A DNA stretch of 64,000 nt from Parapristionchus giblindavisi (Eukaryota > Nematoda > Chromadorea > Rhabditida > Diplogasteridae): positions 29,852-93,851 of the forward strand of contig CALSFV010000490.1 of NCBI GenBank assembly GCA_943737045.1. The letters run 5' to 3'. The position numbers were made by a program, and so were the translations under genes. Below, piece by piece: positions 10,648 to 31,019 of the stretch. Within the stretch, counting starts at the first letter, position 1. Each line of letters starts with the position of its first letter. The notes beneath the pieces were generated by a model, which ran no database searches, was not told where the DNA came from, and saw only the letters and a list, made by a program, of their open reading frames with translations.

Positions 10648-13600
10648 TTATAATCCTCCTCCTGAACGAGTGACTGAACGAAGTCCAACTTCATCCATTT
10701 CATCCAAATATCGAACTAATCGATTTTGTGATACTTGACCTCCCTTTAGACCAGAATATAGCTGAAATCGAGAAATATTGATTTAATAGCAGAGTTCAAT
10801 ACTGATTATTCATTATGTTACAAAAATAAGGACAATACATCATTAATGCATTTAATAAACAAAAATGGATAAATAACAAAAAAAAAGATATTGATGATAT
10901 ACCTGGAAAAATTCGGCCAATTCAAGTTCTCCATTCTTATTAAGATCAACTTCACATAGAAGTTCATGAAGAAGCCTTTCATCTATCTTTTGATTATTCT
11001 CCTGTAATAAATATCGTATCAATAAAGTAATAACATCTCCAACATCCAACATCCTACTATAACAATTGCACAAAAAAATATTTCAAAGAAAATTTACTAA
11101 TTTCACTTAATTCCGTAATATTTTAGTTGATAATATATGGATAGCAAGAATAAAATAAATAAAATAAAAAGATACTCTGAAATGTCTTCGTAGATCATTC
11201 ACTGTAATATGTCCCTTCTTATCCTTATCCAATTGTTGGAATCTGGCCTTTGCACTCTGAAAAGAACAAAATAAACACATATACAGTATACCCGCAACGA
11301 ATATATTACAGTGTACCAGCTACCGTACAGCGAATGTATTACTGTATACCAGTGACCGTACAACGAATATATTACAGTATACCAGCTACCGTACAGCGAA
11401 TGTATTACAGCATACCAGCTACCGTACAACGAATATATTACAGTATACTAATTACCGTACCTGCATTTCTTCCTTGGTGAGATTGAGTGCAACATTAGAT
11501 ACAGATTGAGCACGAGCCTCTTGTCCCATTTCCTATAATCGATATTGATTACTTTAATACAGTATACAATTGAGTGACAGTATACCAGATCGATGAACTT
11601 TCTCGCTTCTTCCATTTGTCTTCTTTGTTCAGCTGATGACCACTTTAATTCTTCAGCCATAATCGATATGACCTAAAAGAGATCAAAGATCAATATCGAT
11701 TGAATGTGATGGTTACAGTATACCTGTGGAAGTACTTCATGAGCAGCATAAGTATTAAGGAAAGCAAGACGAAGTCGACGAGCAAGAACATCAATAGCAC
11801 TACAGGCATATTCACGAATGGCATATCGAACCTTTAATCAACATTATTTCATCATTTAGAAATATAATAAAATATACGAAGTGTATAATGGATATGAATA
11901 TAATATTAAATAATCGAGCAAATAGTAGTATAATGATTCGATATATTACCTCACACTCAAGATATGGGAATTCATTATGTAGTCTATGTCCAACAATAGG
12001 CCATCTCTTTCCAGTCATTCGAGCCATTCTAGCTACTACGAATGCACGATCTCCATATGTTGTTGAGAGATGTTGAGCTACCTAATCAATATATCACATA
12101 ACCAATCATGTATGAATACGGTAGGATATCGTAACTATCAATAATGAGAGAATAAATATAAGATAATATGGCATACATCAACTTCGAGTCCATAATCTTG
12201 CACAAGATGTATATAGAGAAGAGGATCCCATTCATGAGCTCCTTCCAGCATTAGACCTTAATAAATATAATATTTATAAAATTATATCGATCGATCGAAC
12301 ACAGTTACAGTATACACGACTACGGTATTGATGTATATCGTACCAGGAGTAACACATCCGTTTCGTTGATTCAGATTATGTTCTTTGACAGCAGCATCAA
12401 CAGTCTCCTCTGCCATATGTCTATATGTTGTCCATTTACCTCCAGCTATCGTTACCATTCCAGATTTTGATATCTAAACAATTATTCGTATTTCAGAGAT
12501 CAAAGATCAATCAGGATCGCCCAAATGAACATGTTGTATGGATCAGTAAGAGATCAAAGATCAATAATTGTTAGCTTACTTCAATGATATGATTTCTAGC
12601 AAGACTAGCAGTATTCTTCTTATTAGGATCTCTAACAAGAGGACGAAGACCAGCCCATGCTGACATTACATCTCCACGACGAACAGACACATCCTATAAA
12701 GAGTCAATGAATAGAGATCATAGATCAAAGATCAATCATACCGGACTGAGATATCTTCTAATTTCTCCAAGAATGAATTCAATCTCTGAATCCTTGGGGG
12801 CAGGACTAAATGTGAGTTCGGCATTTCCATCGGTAGTTCCTATTCAATATACTTCATTAGATATACAGTATCCCTAACGACAGTGCGAATTACGAAGTAC
12901 TGTACGTTTGATAATACACATTATCACTTGCAAACTACAGTATTGAAACTACCTACATCACGCTTAACTGCTTACAGTATGAATAATTATGATATACAAG
13001 CTACAGTATGCCAAACAAATTACTGTACAATTTGTGATGTAATACTAACCAGCAACGGTATGTCTTTCCCATGGAAGGAAGAATATAACTCGTCCATCAG
13101 ATGTAGATGGATCAAGTAAACCAGTATTAGATGGAGAATAATATCCAGGTAATACAATATGAACCTATAATATACATCAATATACAATTCATTAGATACA
13201 GTATCCAATGTATAATCTACCGTACACCAACAGCAGGTTGACAGATTTCTTTTGTATCTTCATCAGCCATCTTTCTAATTGTATCAGTGAATGGTCCAGT
13301 AGCATTTACCACACATTTTGCCTGCAAATAATATATTCATTTTATTTTAATTAAAAACATAAGATACCTTGACTTCCCATTCATTACCAGTGAGAACATC
13401 CTTCACTTTAGCTCCTTTTACTTTTCCATCCTCATCTTTAATCAATGATTCAACCTTAAATAATCACTTCATGATCCATTTGAACAACTACAGTATACCT
13501 TGACATGATTGACACAAGTTGCTCCATGTCTAATAGCAGTGAGTACGATAGCTAGATTCATACGAGCATCATTATGTTGTCCATCATAATAGATAAGAGC

Positions 13601-14827
13601 TCCTTTGAGGGAATCCTTCTTCAACATCGGGAATCTAGATGAAATAGACTAATCAAGATCATATTACGAGCAATTTGAGACTATTCATCAATTCTATATA
13701 TAATCAAAGCAATATTCCTACTTTCCTTATACTTTACTCAATCAATAGTTAAAGAGTATAAAAGATGTCCTGGCAAGGTCATAATTTTCTTTGCCAATCA
13801 CAAATTTGTCTTCATCATAACAAATTTGTGGTTGACTATAAAGGCAACACAATTCTTTTTTCATCCACTACTTATTTCACTAATCTCTCTTTCACTCTTC
13901 ATAGTTAATTCTTCTTCTTCTCATACCTTTCAAGTGCTTTCTCTTTGTTGATATAGAAACTATTCTTGAGTACTCTTTTTCCCGACACGAAATCGTATGC
14001 CTTGATACCTGCCCAGAAGTACGGTATCTGCCATACCCTGTAATCAATCAATAAATATGAGTTCTCAATATAAAATGTCATACTTGTATACAGGTAACAT
14101 AATAGGAAGAGGACAACTAAGATGAGGTGCAATATCAAGTAGATTAGCTCTTTCAAATAGAGCTTCTTTTACCATTCGATATTGTTCAAGATCTGCTCCA
14201 AAGATTGCTGCCTGTATATACACAATTCATTCATATTATATCAATTAATCAATACCTGAAGATACCGTACTCCTCCATGGATAAGTTTTGTACTTCTTGA
14301 CGAAGTTCCAGATGAGAAATCATCCAATTCAACGAGAGCCGTTTTAAGACCTATCGATGAATCAATCAATAAATGAGTGGGAGTGGTAGTGGGAGTGTAC
14401 CTCTAGTCTGAGAATCAAGTGCAACTCCAGCCCCAGTTGCACCACCACCAATGATTAAAATATCATATTCTTCTCCTGATTTAAGAGAAGTTAAAAGATC
14501 TGATCTAGTAGGTAGTTGACCTGAAACAATATCATTAGATATACATAGACTATTCAATATACAAACCAGATTGTCGTTTATTCAAATCACTCAGTAGATC
14601 AGCATGAGCATAACGAAAATATGATTTCTATAAAGAGTACTGATACGACAAGTGTACTAAATGAAGACAAACCATTTCATTCCTGAATCTGTTTTCATTG
14701 GTGACATCTATTGTATATGTAGCTGCAGCACCAGCAACAGCCAAACCGACTGCTGCCTACAATTGATTACATTTATGAGTCATTCCATATATCATAGATT
14801 AGATACCTTAGCAAGCCTTCCAACCAT
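10648..14827 (-). CDS. GPD2: Mitochondrial FAD-dependent glycerol-3-phosphate dehydrogenase (apparent 1-nt frameshift)
   Basis: About 20 exons from ATG at 14827 to TAA at 10648. After a hydrophobic mitochondrial leader comes the FAD-binding motif [17 protein letters not shown] (exon 14401-14520). Then follow [61 protein letters not shown] and TGKRWPIVG. The C-terminus has two EF-hands, the second with loop [13 protein letters not shown], as in animal GPD2. The enzyme sits on the outer face of the inner mitochondrial membrane, oxidises glycerol-3-phosphate and feeds electrons to ubiquinone; Ca2+ binds the EF-hands. The exon at 13499-13635 has one base too many (AAAGAAG where AAGAAG is expected, near 13619), which breaks the frame between FPML and DSLKG. 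Everything else is intact. Confidence 0.95.
11289..11460. repeat. 33-bp tandem repeat in GPD2 intron
   Basis: About five copies of a 33-bp unit (CCGTACA.CGAAT.TATTACAGTATAC core) fill most of the intron between exons 11176-11256 and 11461-11532. Alternate copies differ at the same two positions (G/A), suggesting a 66-bp higher-order unit. Confidence 0.85.
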
Positions 14828-15739
14828 CCTTGAGGAAGCCGTCTCGGATTGTAGTCAACTACCTACAATGATAATATATGATACTCTATTGATTGAAATC
14901 AAATGATGATACTTGGGAGATAGGGAATGAACAAACATAATGACGATAGATAAAAATAGCCTTTAGAGAGTACAAAGAATATAGCCAAAGGTTCCACTTC
15001 ATAAAGATCTAGAGAGCACTGAGTACAAGAATATGCACCACAAGAAGATTAGAAAAAGATTGTCTTATCGGCGAGACGTTATCATCACTTAAAAAGAATG
15101 AGTAGAGAAATGAACTCAAAGTACTCATGCATTTACATATATACTAAACCTTCTATACAGATTCTTAAGTAATCTATACTATCAACTAATCTATACTCTT
15201 TCTATTACATCATAACGTTTACAAACAGACTTGTGTGTACATTGAAGAGAAAGAGGTAGTAAAATTACACGAACATACGAAAAGGAACAATCGATTGAAA
15301 TAGCGGGTAGCGGGTCGATGGGAGAATGTATTACTGAAAAACAACAACAAAAAGGGCAATTGATCGAGTCGTAGACCACAAAGTATCTACAGAAATATGT
15401 TTGAAATATCGTCCAAAGATCGTATAGAAGAATTCATGCAAGTCTGATTTTTTTGAGCTGAACAAAAATACGCAAAAAAAATTAAATAAAAATAAAATGA
15501 CGATGTCTGTAAATAAAAATAACTTTGTGGGCGGGACTTGGCACAAAGTCAATGTTAAATATCGTAAGTTTTACGCATGCAAATACTTCCGATGTTTAGC
15601 ACATAATATTTTGAATCCCTGCGTCAGGGACATTGCAGTTCGATAGGCCTTTCTAACGCAGCCAGTGCAGAGCGCGCTGTCTTCTTCCTTCTTTTTCTGA
15701 AGCTTTTGTATATCTTTCATTCTTCTTGAGTCCATAATC
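14828..15739. other. Divergent promoter region between GPD2 and Sec61 beta
   Basis: The two genes are transcribed away from each other. The right 130 bp (about 15600-15739) is GC-richer, with CGCAGCCAGTGCAGAGCGCG near 15657, and probably holds the Sec61 beta core promoter and 5' UTR. A minus-strand ORF at 15331-15552 has no supporting features. Confidence 0.45.
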
Positions 15740-16296
15740 ATGGTAAGTTCGTTTATAATTATTTTCTTATTTTAATACTCAAGTAAATAATAATTGTTCG
15801 TTTATAATCTTTTTAGCTGATATTGGCAGCTTCAAAATATATTTTGTTTGATTAACTATTATAATGATTTAACTATTATAATGAGTAACATATATTCAGT
15901 CTGATACCGCAAGACCCGGTCGTTCTACTCGTGCCCCTTCTGGAGCAGCTGGACCCGCTGCCGGACTCCGTCAGAGGTTAGTTTCTTTCTAGTTTGGTCA
16001 ATTGTTCCATTTATTGCTGCTTCGTGATTTCTTTTAGTTTGAATATATCTTATTTGCGATGATTCGTGATTAATTAAATAAATTATAATTATAGACGCAC
16101 TGGTGGAGCCACCACAGCCGGAGCTGTCCGTACCCGTGGAGCTGGAGTAAACAATGGAGGTCTCTGGAAGTTCTACACTGAAGATTCAACTGGTCTTAAG
16201 ATCGGACCCGTTCCCGTTCTTGTTATGTCCCTTGTCTTCATCGCCTCCGTCTTCGTTCTTCATATCTGGGGCAAGTACACGAGATCTCGTGCTTAA
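15740..16296 (+). CDS. SEC61B: Sec61 beta, protein-conducting channel subunit
   Basis: Three exons: 15740-15742 (only the ATG), 15900-15976 and 16095-16296, giving 93 residues. The cytosolic N-terminus [18 protein letters not shown] is followed by Arg/Gly-rich sequence. Then come the family core [20 protein letters not shown] and one C-terminal transmembrane helix [20 protein letters not shown] ending WGKYTRSRA. This is the standard tail-anchored Sec61 beta organisation. It stabilises the Sec61 translocon in the ER membrane and helps couple ribosomes and signal peptidase. Initiation on a three-base first coding exon is unusual, but the ATG|GTAAG donor and all phases are consistent. Confidence 0.97.
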
Positions 16297-16645
16297 GTCT
16301 ATCCAGTCATTCCTACGATATTTATCATCCTCGTCATCCTTTTCCCCCATTGTTACGTTCACGTAACGTCATTGATGTGATCGTTTTGCACTTGTAATTT
16401 ATTCCTCATCTTGCTAGCTAAGTGCTAATTGTTCATACAGAGAGTATATATTGTTGTCTTAATCAAATACTTGAAAAAAATATAAAAATATGAATTTTAT
16501 TATTCTTTTCACGGCACATTTGACATACTATAGGAGATTTGGTGATTATTATGCGAGTGGATGATATGGTCAGTGATGGATTGTTTTAATGACTGAGATT
16601 CAACTGTGAGTATAGTGGCATGGTACAATCAATGATGAAGATATT

Positions 16646-17618
16646 TCAAGGACGTGTACGATTGGCAATGAATGCTGATAGGGCATAGAGAATGAAACAG
16701 ATGAAGCATAGGAACTGAAAAGATTATATTGATTGATTGATTGATATGATATAACTGACAGCAGCAAAGACCCATTCGTATACAATACGACATCCATTGT
16801 GCATTATACCATCAGATCCGATATCATTACAGTTATTAGCCCATGATCCGGTTGAATAATATGCTTCAACGATGCAGAATACAAAGTAGAAGATCGCACT
16901 CACTCCACAAAATACCATATCCTACAATAAATTGATTGAATATTATAATGAATATATTAGTACCGTAATTCTCCATGGCCAGAAATCAAGATGAGTTTCA
17001 TGAAGGTTGAAGAAGTAGACGATAAGAAATATGAATGAGACACATAGTGCAACTCCAAGAAAGATAAGAAGAATTGTTTGCCCGAAAAGAACTCCTTTGA
17101 ATGGGCCTGGTCCGAATACAGAAACTATGAGAGATATGATAACCAGAGCAAGGAACTGAAAAAAAATCAATAAAATGTTGAAAATTCAAAACAAATTCGA
17201 CTCTCGCAAAGAAATGTGAAATCCTTAATTCTACAGTATCCAAACGATCAATAGAGGTTTCGTAAAGTTGCTGATTATTTTTCTTTTTTTTTCCAAATAT
17301 GTTGCTTTGATTTTGCTTCGCATCCATTTTCTTTACCAACGGCGTGTCTACATTTAATTGTGATATCTATTATTTCACCTATTCTTATCGTATAATTCTT
17401 ACTATTTCGATTATCCTAAGAATTCCTTGTGGTGACATGCAATGGTTCTTGTTCAATGTTCCGCGTCCAAATCCATATACCTATAATGCTATTTTCATTT
17501 ATGATCTTTAAATAATTTGCCTCACCATATCCTCCTCATATTTCGTCTGTGTTTTTGTCGTAGTTGTGAGATAAGTGCCATCTGGGGCTTTTGTCGTGTA
17601 TGTTTCAACACGATCCAT
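16646..17618 (-). CDS. MARVEL-like four-transmembrane protein
   Basis: Five exons on the minus strand: 17526-17618, 17403-17480, 16964-17155, 16760-16921 and 16646-16714, encoding about 197 residues. The hydrophilic N-terminus MDRVETYTTKAPDGTYLTTT leads to a GILRIIEI start. Four hydrophobic helices follow: FLALVIISLIVSVFG, FGQTILLIFLGVALC..FLIVYFF, MVFCGVSAIFYFVFCIVEAYY and FLCFICFILYALSAFIA. The loop between helices 3 and 4 has a pair of cysteines. This matches MARVEL/CMTM proteins of membrane apposition and vesicle transport. The donor of exon 4 (GTCAGT) is non-consensus but is needed to keep the last helix in frame. No specific orthologue is assigned. Confidence 0.75.
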
Positions 17619-20033
17619 TATCTAAACGTTTTGAAATTTAGTAAATTTAAAATTTATCAAGTTAATTAGAGGAATAAACATATAATCGTAGGTATGCGAA
17701 GGAATAGATAAGGGTGAAAAGTGGGAATAGTGAGTCAGGAATGAATGTGAGACTAGTACAGATAGTTGTGGTCTCTTTCTCTACCATCTATGGATCATAC
17801 AAGAAATGGAAAGGCAAATACATGAATTGTCACTCCTTTTCCTCTTGTGCTGAAGACATTGATGTGTACAACCTATAGATGATAGTAAGAAAGGAAATGA
17901 AATCGATTAAATGATGACCACGCCCTCTAAATGGCCGGTTTGTTCTTCTACTAGATAGAGAATAAGAAACTACGCAAGAAAATATATATCTTCTCTACAG
18001 TCAAATACATCCATGATGGGTGAATACAGATAAGATCTTTATTTACCTGATAAGATGGATGAATCAATATATAGACTGATTTATATGATGGATTACGGTA
18101 TTGCCAGATGATACCTCAGGGGCACGAGAATGTGTATAAGAGAGGTCATTCATCATCTGTAGTTGTTTCCCTCTTTTCCCTTCCTCTACCGGTCCTATAC
18201 GGGCCACTGCATCTCTTCTCCTTCATTCTACCTCTCCCCTTACCATCCCATCTACCTATCTCACACTGTGCGCGCAGAATACAGCCGCAACGCTAGTGAC
18301 TCATGCGTCGCGGCTCTCCTTCTCTCTATGAAGGAAGAATTGATAGACCCATTTGATTTGCCCACTATCTATTCACTTGTAACATACAAAGGACATATTC
18401 ATATTCATCAATAGAGGTTATATGCCCTGAGGGATGTTGGTTGTATCCTCTAGCTATGAGTATTCTTTCTCTCTCTATCTCTTGTGTTCTCTCGTTGTCT
18501 GGTTCATATGTATCTCTTGATGCTCTTCATCATTTCCTTCATCTTCTTCATCTTCAGTTCCATTCATTCATTCATTCATTCATTATATTGAAGGTCACAC
18601 CTTTCTAATCGTTCTTTTCCTTCTCTATTCTCTAATCATATCACTATCTTCTTCTTATTCTTTTCTTCTCATTATCGATATGAATATATATTATTGGTTC
18701 TCAATTGATTATCTTTATTCATTAATTCTGTAAGTCTTATCTGCTCCTTCTTCTTCTTCATCTTCATTTTCATATTATACATGAATGCTTCTCTTTCTCT
18801 ATTCCTTCATAGTCATATCGAATATAGAATATGGAATGATTCTTCATCTATTCCATTTGTGTTCCTTCTATTCTCATCTATTCCTTCTTCTATCTCTTTA
18901 TCCCCTTTCTATCTATTGAAGTACATTGCAATAATAGATTCAGTGTACTATGAGAGAGGAGAGATGGATAAATAAGGGAAGACATTGTCATTCATTTAGT
19001 CAGTCTTCTTCTTCTTTTTCATCCTTAATCGTTCCTTCTCCTTCTCCTTCTTCTTCTCTCACTTTTTCATGTCTACATCTCCCTTCCTTTATCATCATCT
19101 TCATCTATCCATATATGGATGAAATGTATTTACTTTAGTAGAGTGAGTAATTCTATAAGTCATAGTCCTCCTCCTCCTCACTCTCCATCTCTCATCTTCA
19201 TCCTGTTCCTCTCTTCCTCTTCCGTCTACTCTTCCTCTTCCTCCTCCTCCTCCTCCATCTATCACTATCATACATTTTCGGTACCCTCGCCGTTTATTTT
19301 TATATAGTGGGTCAATTCTCGAAATAGGGTGGGTTGATTCATAAAATTCGTTATTTTCGCTTAAAAATCGTAATTTTCAGCTTCTTTTTTTATCAAGTGG
19401 CCTAAAATGGGCCTTATATAGTGGGTCAATCCTCGCACTGCGAGGGTATGGCAATGTATGATCACTATCTATGTCTCTCTTTCATTGTTATTGTCCTTCT
19501 ATACACTCCATATACATTACTATTCCCCCTCTTATCTCTAATCGATTCTATTGATTAATTTATTGATTAGTATAATCATCACTGTTTCTTCCTTCCTTCA
19601 TTCCTTCTCTCCATTTAATCATGACTAGTATCTTTCATTTCCCTTATTTTACAATGTTAAAGTTTAAAGATTGAAGATGAAGTGTAACATACGATATAGA
19701 AAGAAAAGAGTAAGAGAAGATAAAGAACAAACGAGAATCGTTCATTTATATAATCTTTTTTTTTCTTGAATCTTTTCTTTCTCTATCCATCCCCATCTTC
19801 TTCTTCTTCATCTACTTGATATCATCGTTTCCATCGATTCCTCTTTATTCATTCATTCATTCATATATGCATTCGTTCATTCATTCATAGTTCATTGGTT
19901 CAGATGCTTCGAGAATCTGGTTGAATAGATTGATTGTATCTATTATCACTTGATATAACTACTCTTCTCTCCATTTTGACTCATTCCCTCTTATTCATCT
20001 ATTGATTGATTTATTCAATTAAATCAATCAATA
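17619..20033. other. Long intergenic region upstream of two divergent genes
   Basis: 2.4 kb without a convincing exon. 18450-19260 is strongly pyrimidine-rich on the plus strand (TTCTTC, CATTCATT and CCTC runs). It also contains the hAT MITE listed separately. The ORFs here translate to Ser/Pro/Leu low-complexity sequence and are rejected. Confidence 0.5.
19269..19460. mobile_element. 192-bp hAT-like MITE with 8-bp target duplication
   Basis: Ends are CATACATT....TACCCTCGC and the matching inverted GCGAGGGTA....AATGTATG. They are flanked by exact 8-bp direct repeats ATCACTAT at 19261-19268 and 19461-19468. An internal repeat TATAGTGGGTCAAT occurs twice. There is no coding capacity. The CA..TG ends and 8-bp duplication suit the hAT superfamily. 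Confidence 0.8.
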
Positions 20034-28556
<8,523 letters not shown>

Positions 28557-29362
28557 TCCCTTTCTATTGTATTGTGTAATAAGTAGTCGTGATATCAATG
28601 AATATATTAATGATGAATGACTTATCCTTCATGTAATAGGTGCATACTCATCATTATCTATCCATTCATCCCTTTTATATTCCTTCTTCTCACTTATTAT
28701 ATCTCCATTCACTTGCACAACATCAAAGATGGACACAAATTGACAAAGCAAAGTAGAACATTTATATTATATTATGTCTTTTATTTGTATTTTTATATTT
28801 CATTTCATATGTTTTGCATTTTCCTTTGTACTTGTTCATATATTCATTATACTCATATACGTTTTATATTATGCCCTTCTCCCTTTTCTCTCATATTATA
28901 TGCTCTTTTTGTACACTTGAGATATTGATTGATTGTGGCTATATACGATCTACCGTAATCTCACGGTTATTGATTGATATAATGTGATAGAGTTTGATTC
29001 TGATACGATGTGTCGTTTGTGTGTTTAAATGAATAGATATGGAGGTATATAGATATATTCTCATTCTCTGTATAACTATAGCAGGTAGACCCTTAATCCT
29101 TCTCTTCTTATATCTCATATCTATCACTCCCTTACATCTAATTCATATAAATTGGATCATGAGCTTGAATCCCCCTTACTATTCCCATATTATACATGTC
29201 TATCTATAATATTTCTCCTCATATTATTTGCAGTCGAAAGACGATAAAAATAGTTTAAATCCTATAATAGTTGAATGTTTTATCTCAAAAGATGAAATTA
29301 TTATCCGATATTCATATAGTTAATGTGGTTCATATCGATTGATTATTATTATCTTGATCTAT
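28557..29362. other. Convergent intergenic region
   Basis: 3' flanks of the MYPT3-like gene and of the RBR gene. AT-rich, with short hydrophobic ORFs that lack splice partners. No gene seen. Confidence 0.45.
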
Positions 29363-30885
29363 CTATTCATTCTTCTCTGATATCTCTTGTCTATTATGCA
29401 TTTCTTCTATCATTTTTCTTTCTTTTACTTCATGAGAATCCTTAATAATCGATATGATATACAGTAATTTGAATGTACAGTAATCTCACTTGTAACATTT
29501 GTTTCCAATCATCTAATCCTAATAGTTGTAGTATACACAAGATCCTGTCTATCCTTCCCACTAACTGAAATAGTTGTATATGAAATAGAATAGTATGATA
29601 TATACTTACTCTTCGTACATGAGGATTCATCTTTTGTACTACTATGACACAATATAATAGAAATGATAACCATGAAGTTACCAATGAAAGTGGCACTAGT
29701 ATTATAGAGATAGGAATTACTATCATTAATGATAATATCATCTCAAATTGTATAGATTACAGTATACCTATAGACTACAGTATACCTTGATACCCATAAT
29801 GCATAGTTCATCGGGTAATAGAAGACTTGATTGTACTGTAGAATGTTTATATATTGTTCGACATACAAGATATGGTAGAATGATGATTAGAGATGAAGGT
29901 AGAATGACAAAGAGTAATCCAAATACCCATGGTGTAAGGAATATAAGAACAAATGGATCTGTTAGAAATAGAAAACGAAATAAATATATTCCTCTCCATA
30001 GATCATCATATCCAATAGTACAGAATGCACCTCATTATTATTCATTATCACTCAATCAATAAATTCAATTAATCGATACCATTGAAATGGGCAAAACTCT
30101 TCACTGGATTACCACATTGCCAACAGAATCTCGTTGCACAACGTATATTAGCACAAACGACAAAATGACAACCGACAACCTCGGCGTAGACCGACTGTAA
30201 TACATGTTGCTAAATAGTCAAGAGTAAGTCGTTAGCCCGGTTAGCTCAGTCGGTAGAGCACCAGACTCTTAATCTGGCTGTCGCGGGTTCGAGCCCCGCA
30301 TCGGGCTGCTAAGATTTTGCTATTTTACACTCAATTTCTCATGTCTCTTCACAAAAATAATTCAATAATAAAATTTTTTGTAGATTATTCTTACCTTGCA
30401 TAGTGGACACCGCCTTACCATATCGGGTCCTCCTAGGGCATAGAATATCTAGAGATTGTTTTGTTGTATCTATCTTAAATATAATAAATGAATACCTGAT
30501 GTTTATCATGTTTATGTATCAAGTATACTCTATGATCAATAGGAGTAATCTCATTAAGCCATGATTTCGAAGGATCGAGTATTGATCTGATATCATTCTC
30601 ATGGATTCTTTCTTTACACTCTTTATGAATACATTTTATACGAACTTTCTCTCTCTTGAGTATATTGAACTATAATGAATATAAGATAAATGAATAGATG
30701 AATGAATAGATAGATGTCATACTTTGAGATGGAAATGAAGACATGGAATACATGATATATGGTTACATGAACGAAGATTGAAGAATAATGGAGATGAAGT
30801 ACCACATATTGGACATATCTATGAGAATATAATAGATGATGAAATCGAATGAACGAACCTTGTCAACCACTCTTCCTTCACTCAT
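29363..30885 (-). CDS. RING-in-between-RING-like E3 ubiquitin ligase with C-terminal membrane helices
   Basis: Nine exons on the minus strand: 30859-30885, 30723-30818, 30496-30669, 30395-30448, 30080-30194, 29786-30030, 29610-29741, 29490-29564 and 29363-29440. After MSEGRVVDK comes RING1 (CPIC...CNHISCIPCL...KCIHKEC). About 60 residues later is CPLCKSVYAEVVGCHFVVC...RFCWQCG, whose GCxxxxC and FCWxC pattern is that of RING2, the domain with the catalytic Cys. Two or three hydrophobic helices follow (FVLIFLTPWVFGLLFVIL, MILSLMIVIPISIILVPL), then a charged tail. RNF19/RNF144-type RBR ligases have this membrane-anchored layout. A separate central IBR domain was not seen. TAAATAG lies just before the ATG, a possible trans-splice acceptor 134 bp downstream of DDX1. 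Confidence 0.8.
30235..30307 (+). tRNA. tRNA-Lys (anticodon CTT), copy 2, inside an intron
   Basis: Identical over all 73 nt to the copy at 5541. It lies on the plus strand within the RBR gene's intron (30195-30394), antisense to the host. It shares the 3' flank GCTAAxATTTTGCT with copy 3. Confidence 0.97.
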
Positions 30886-31019
30886 TTCTATTTAATGAAA
30901 TGTAATCAAATATTCAATTAATGACCAAATATTTATGCATAACAAATATATAACAATGTATGATATATCCCGTAATCGATACAATCAATAATATTAATAA
31001 TAAAGCTTATAAGAATAAT

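Noticed and set aside
11002..11058. Possible extra GPD2 exon reading [15 protein letters not shown]
   Set aside because: Including it would insert 15 residues between HFR and ENNQKIDE, where GPD2 proteins have none. The CAG acceptor at 11002 gives the conserved spacing.
11250..11480. Repetitive Tyr-rich ORFs on both strands
   Set aside because: They are the translation of the 33-bp intronic tandem repeat in GPD2.
15331..15552. Hydrophobic minus-strand ORF upstream of Sec61 beta
   Set aside because: No splice partners, and AT-rich homopolymers give the Phe/Leu/Ile content. It lies in a divergent promoter region.
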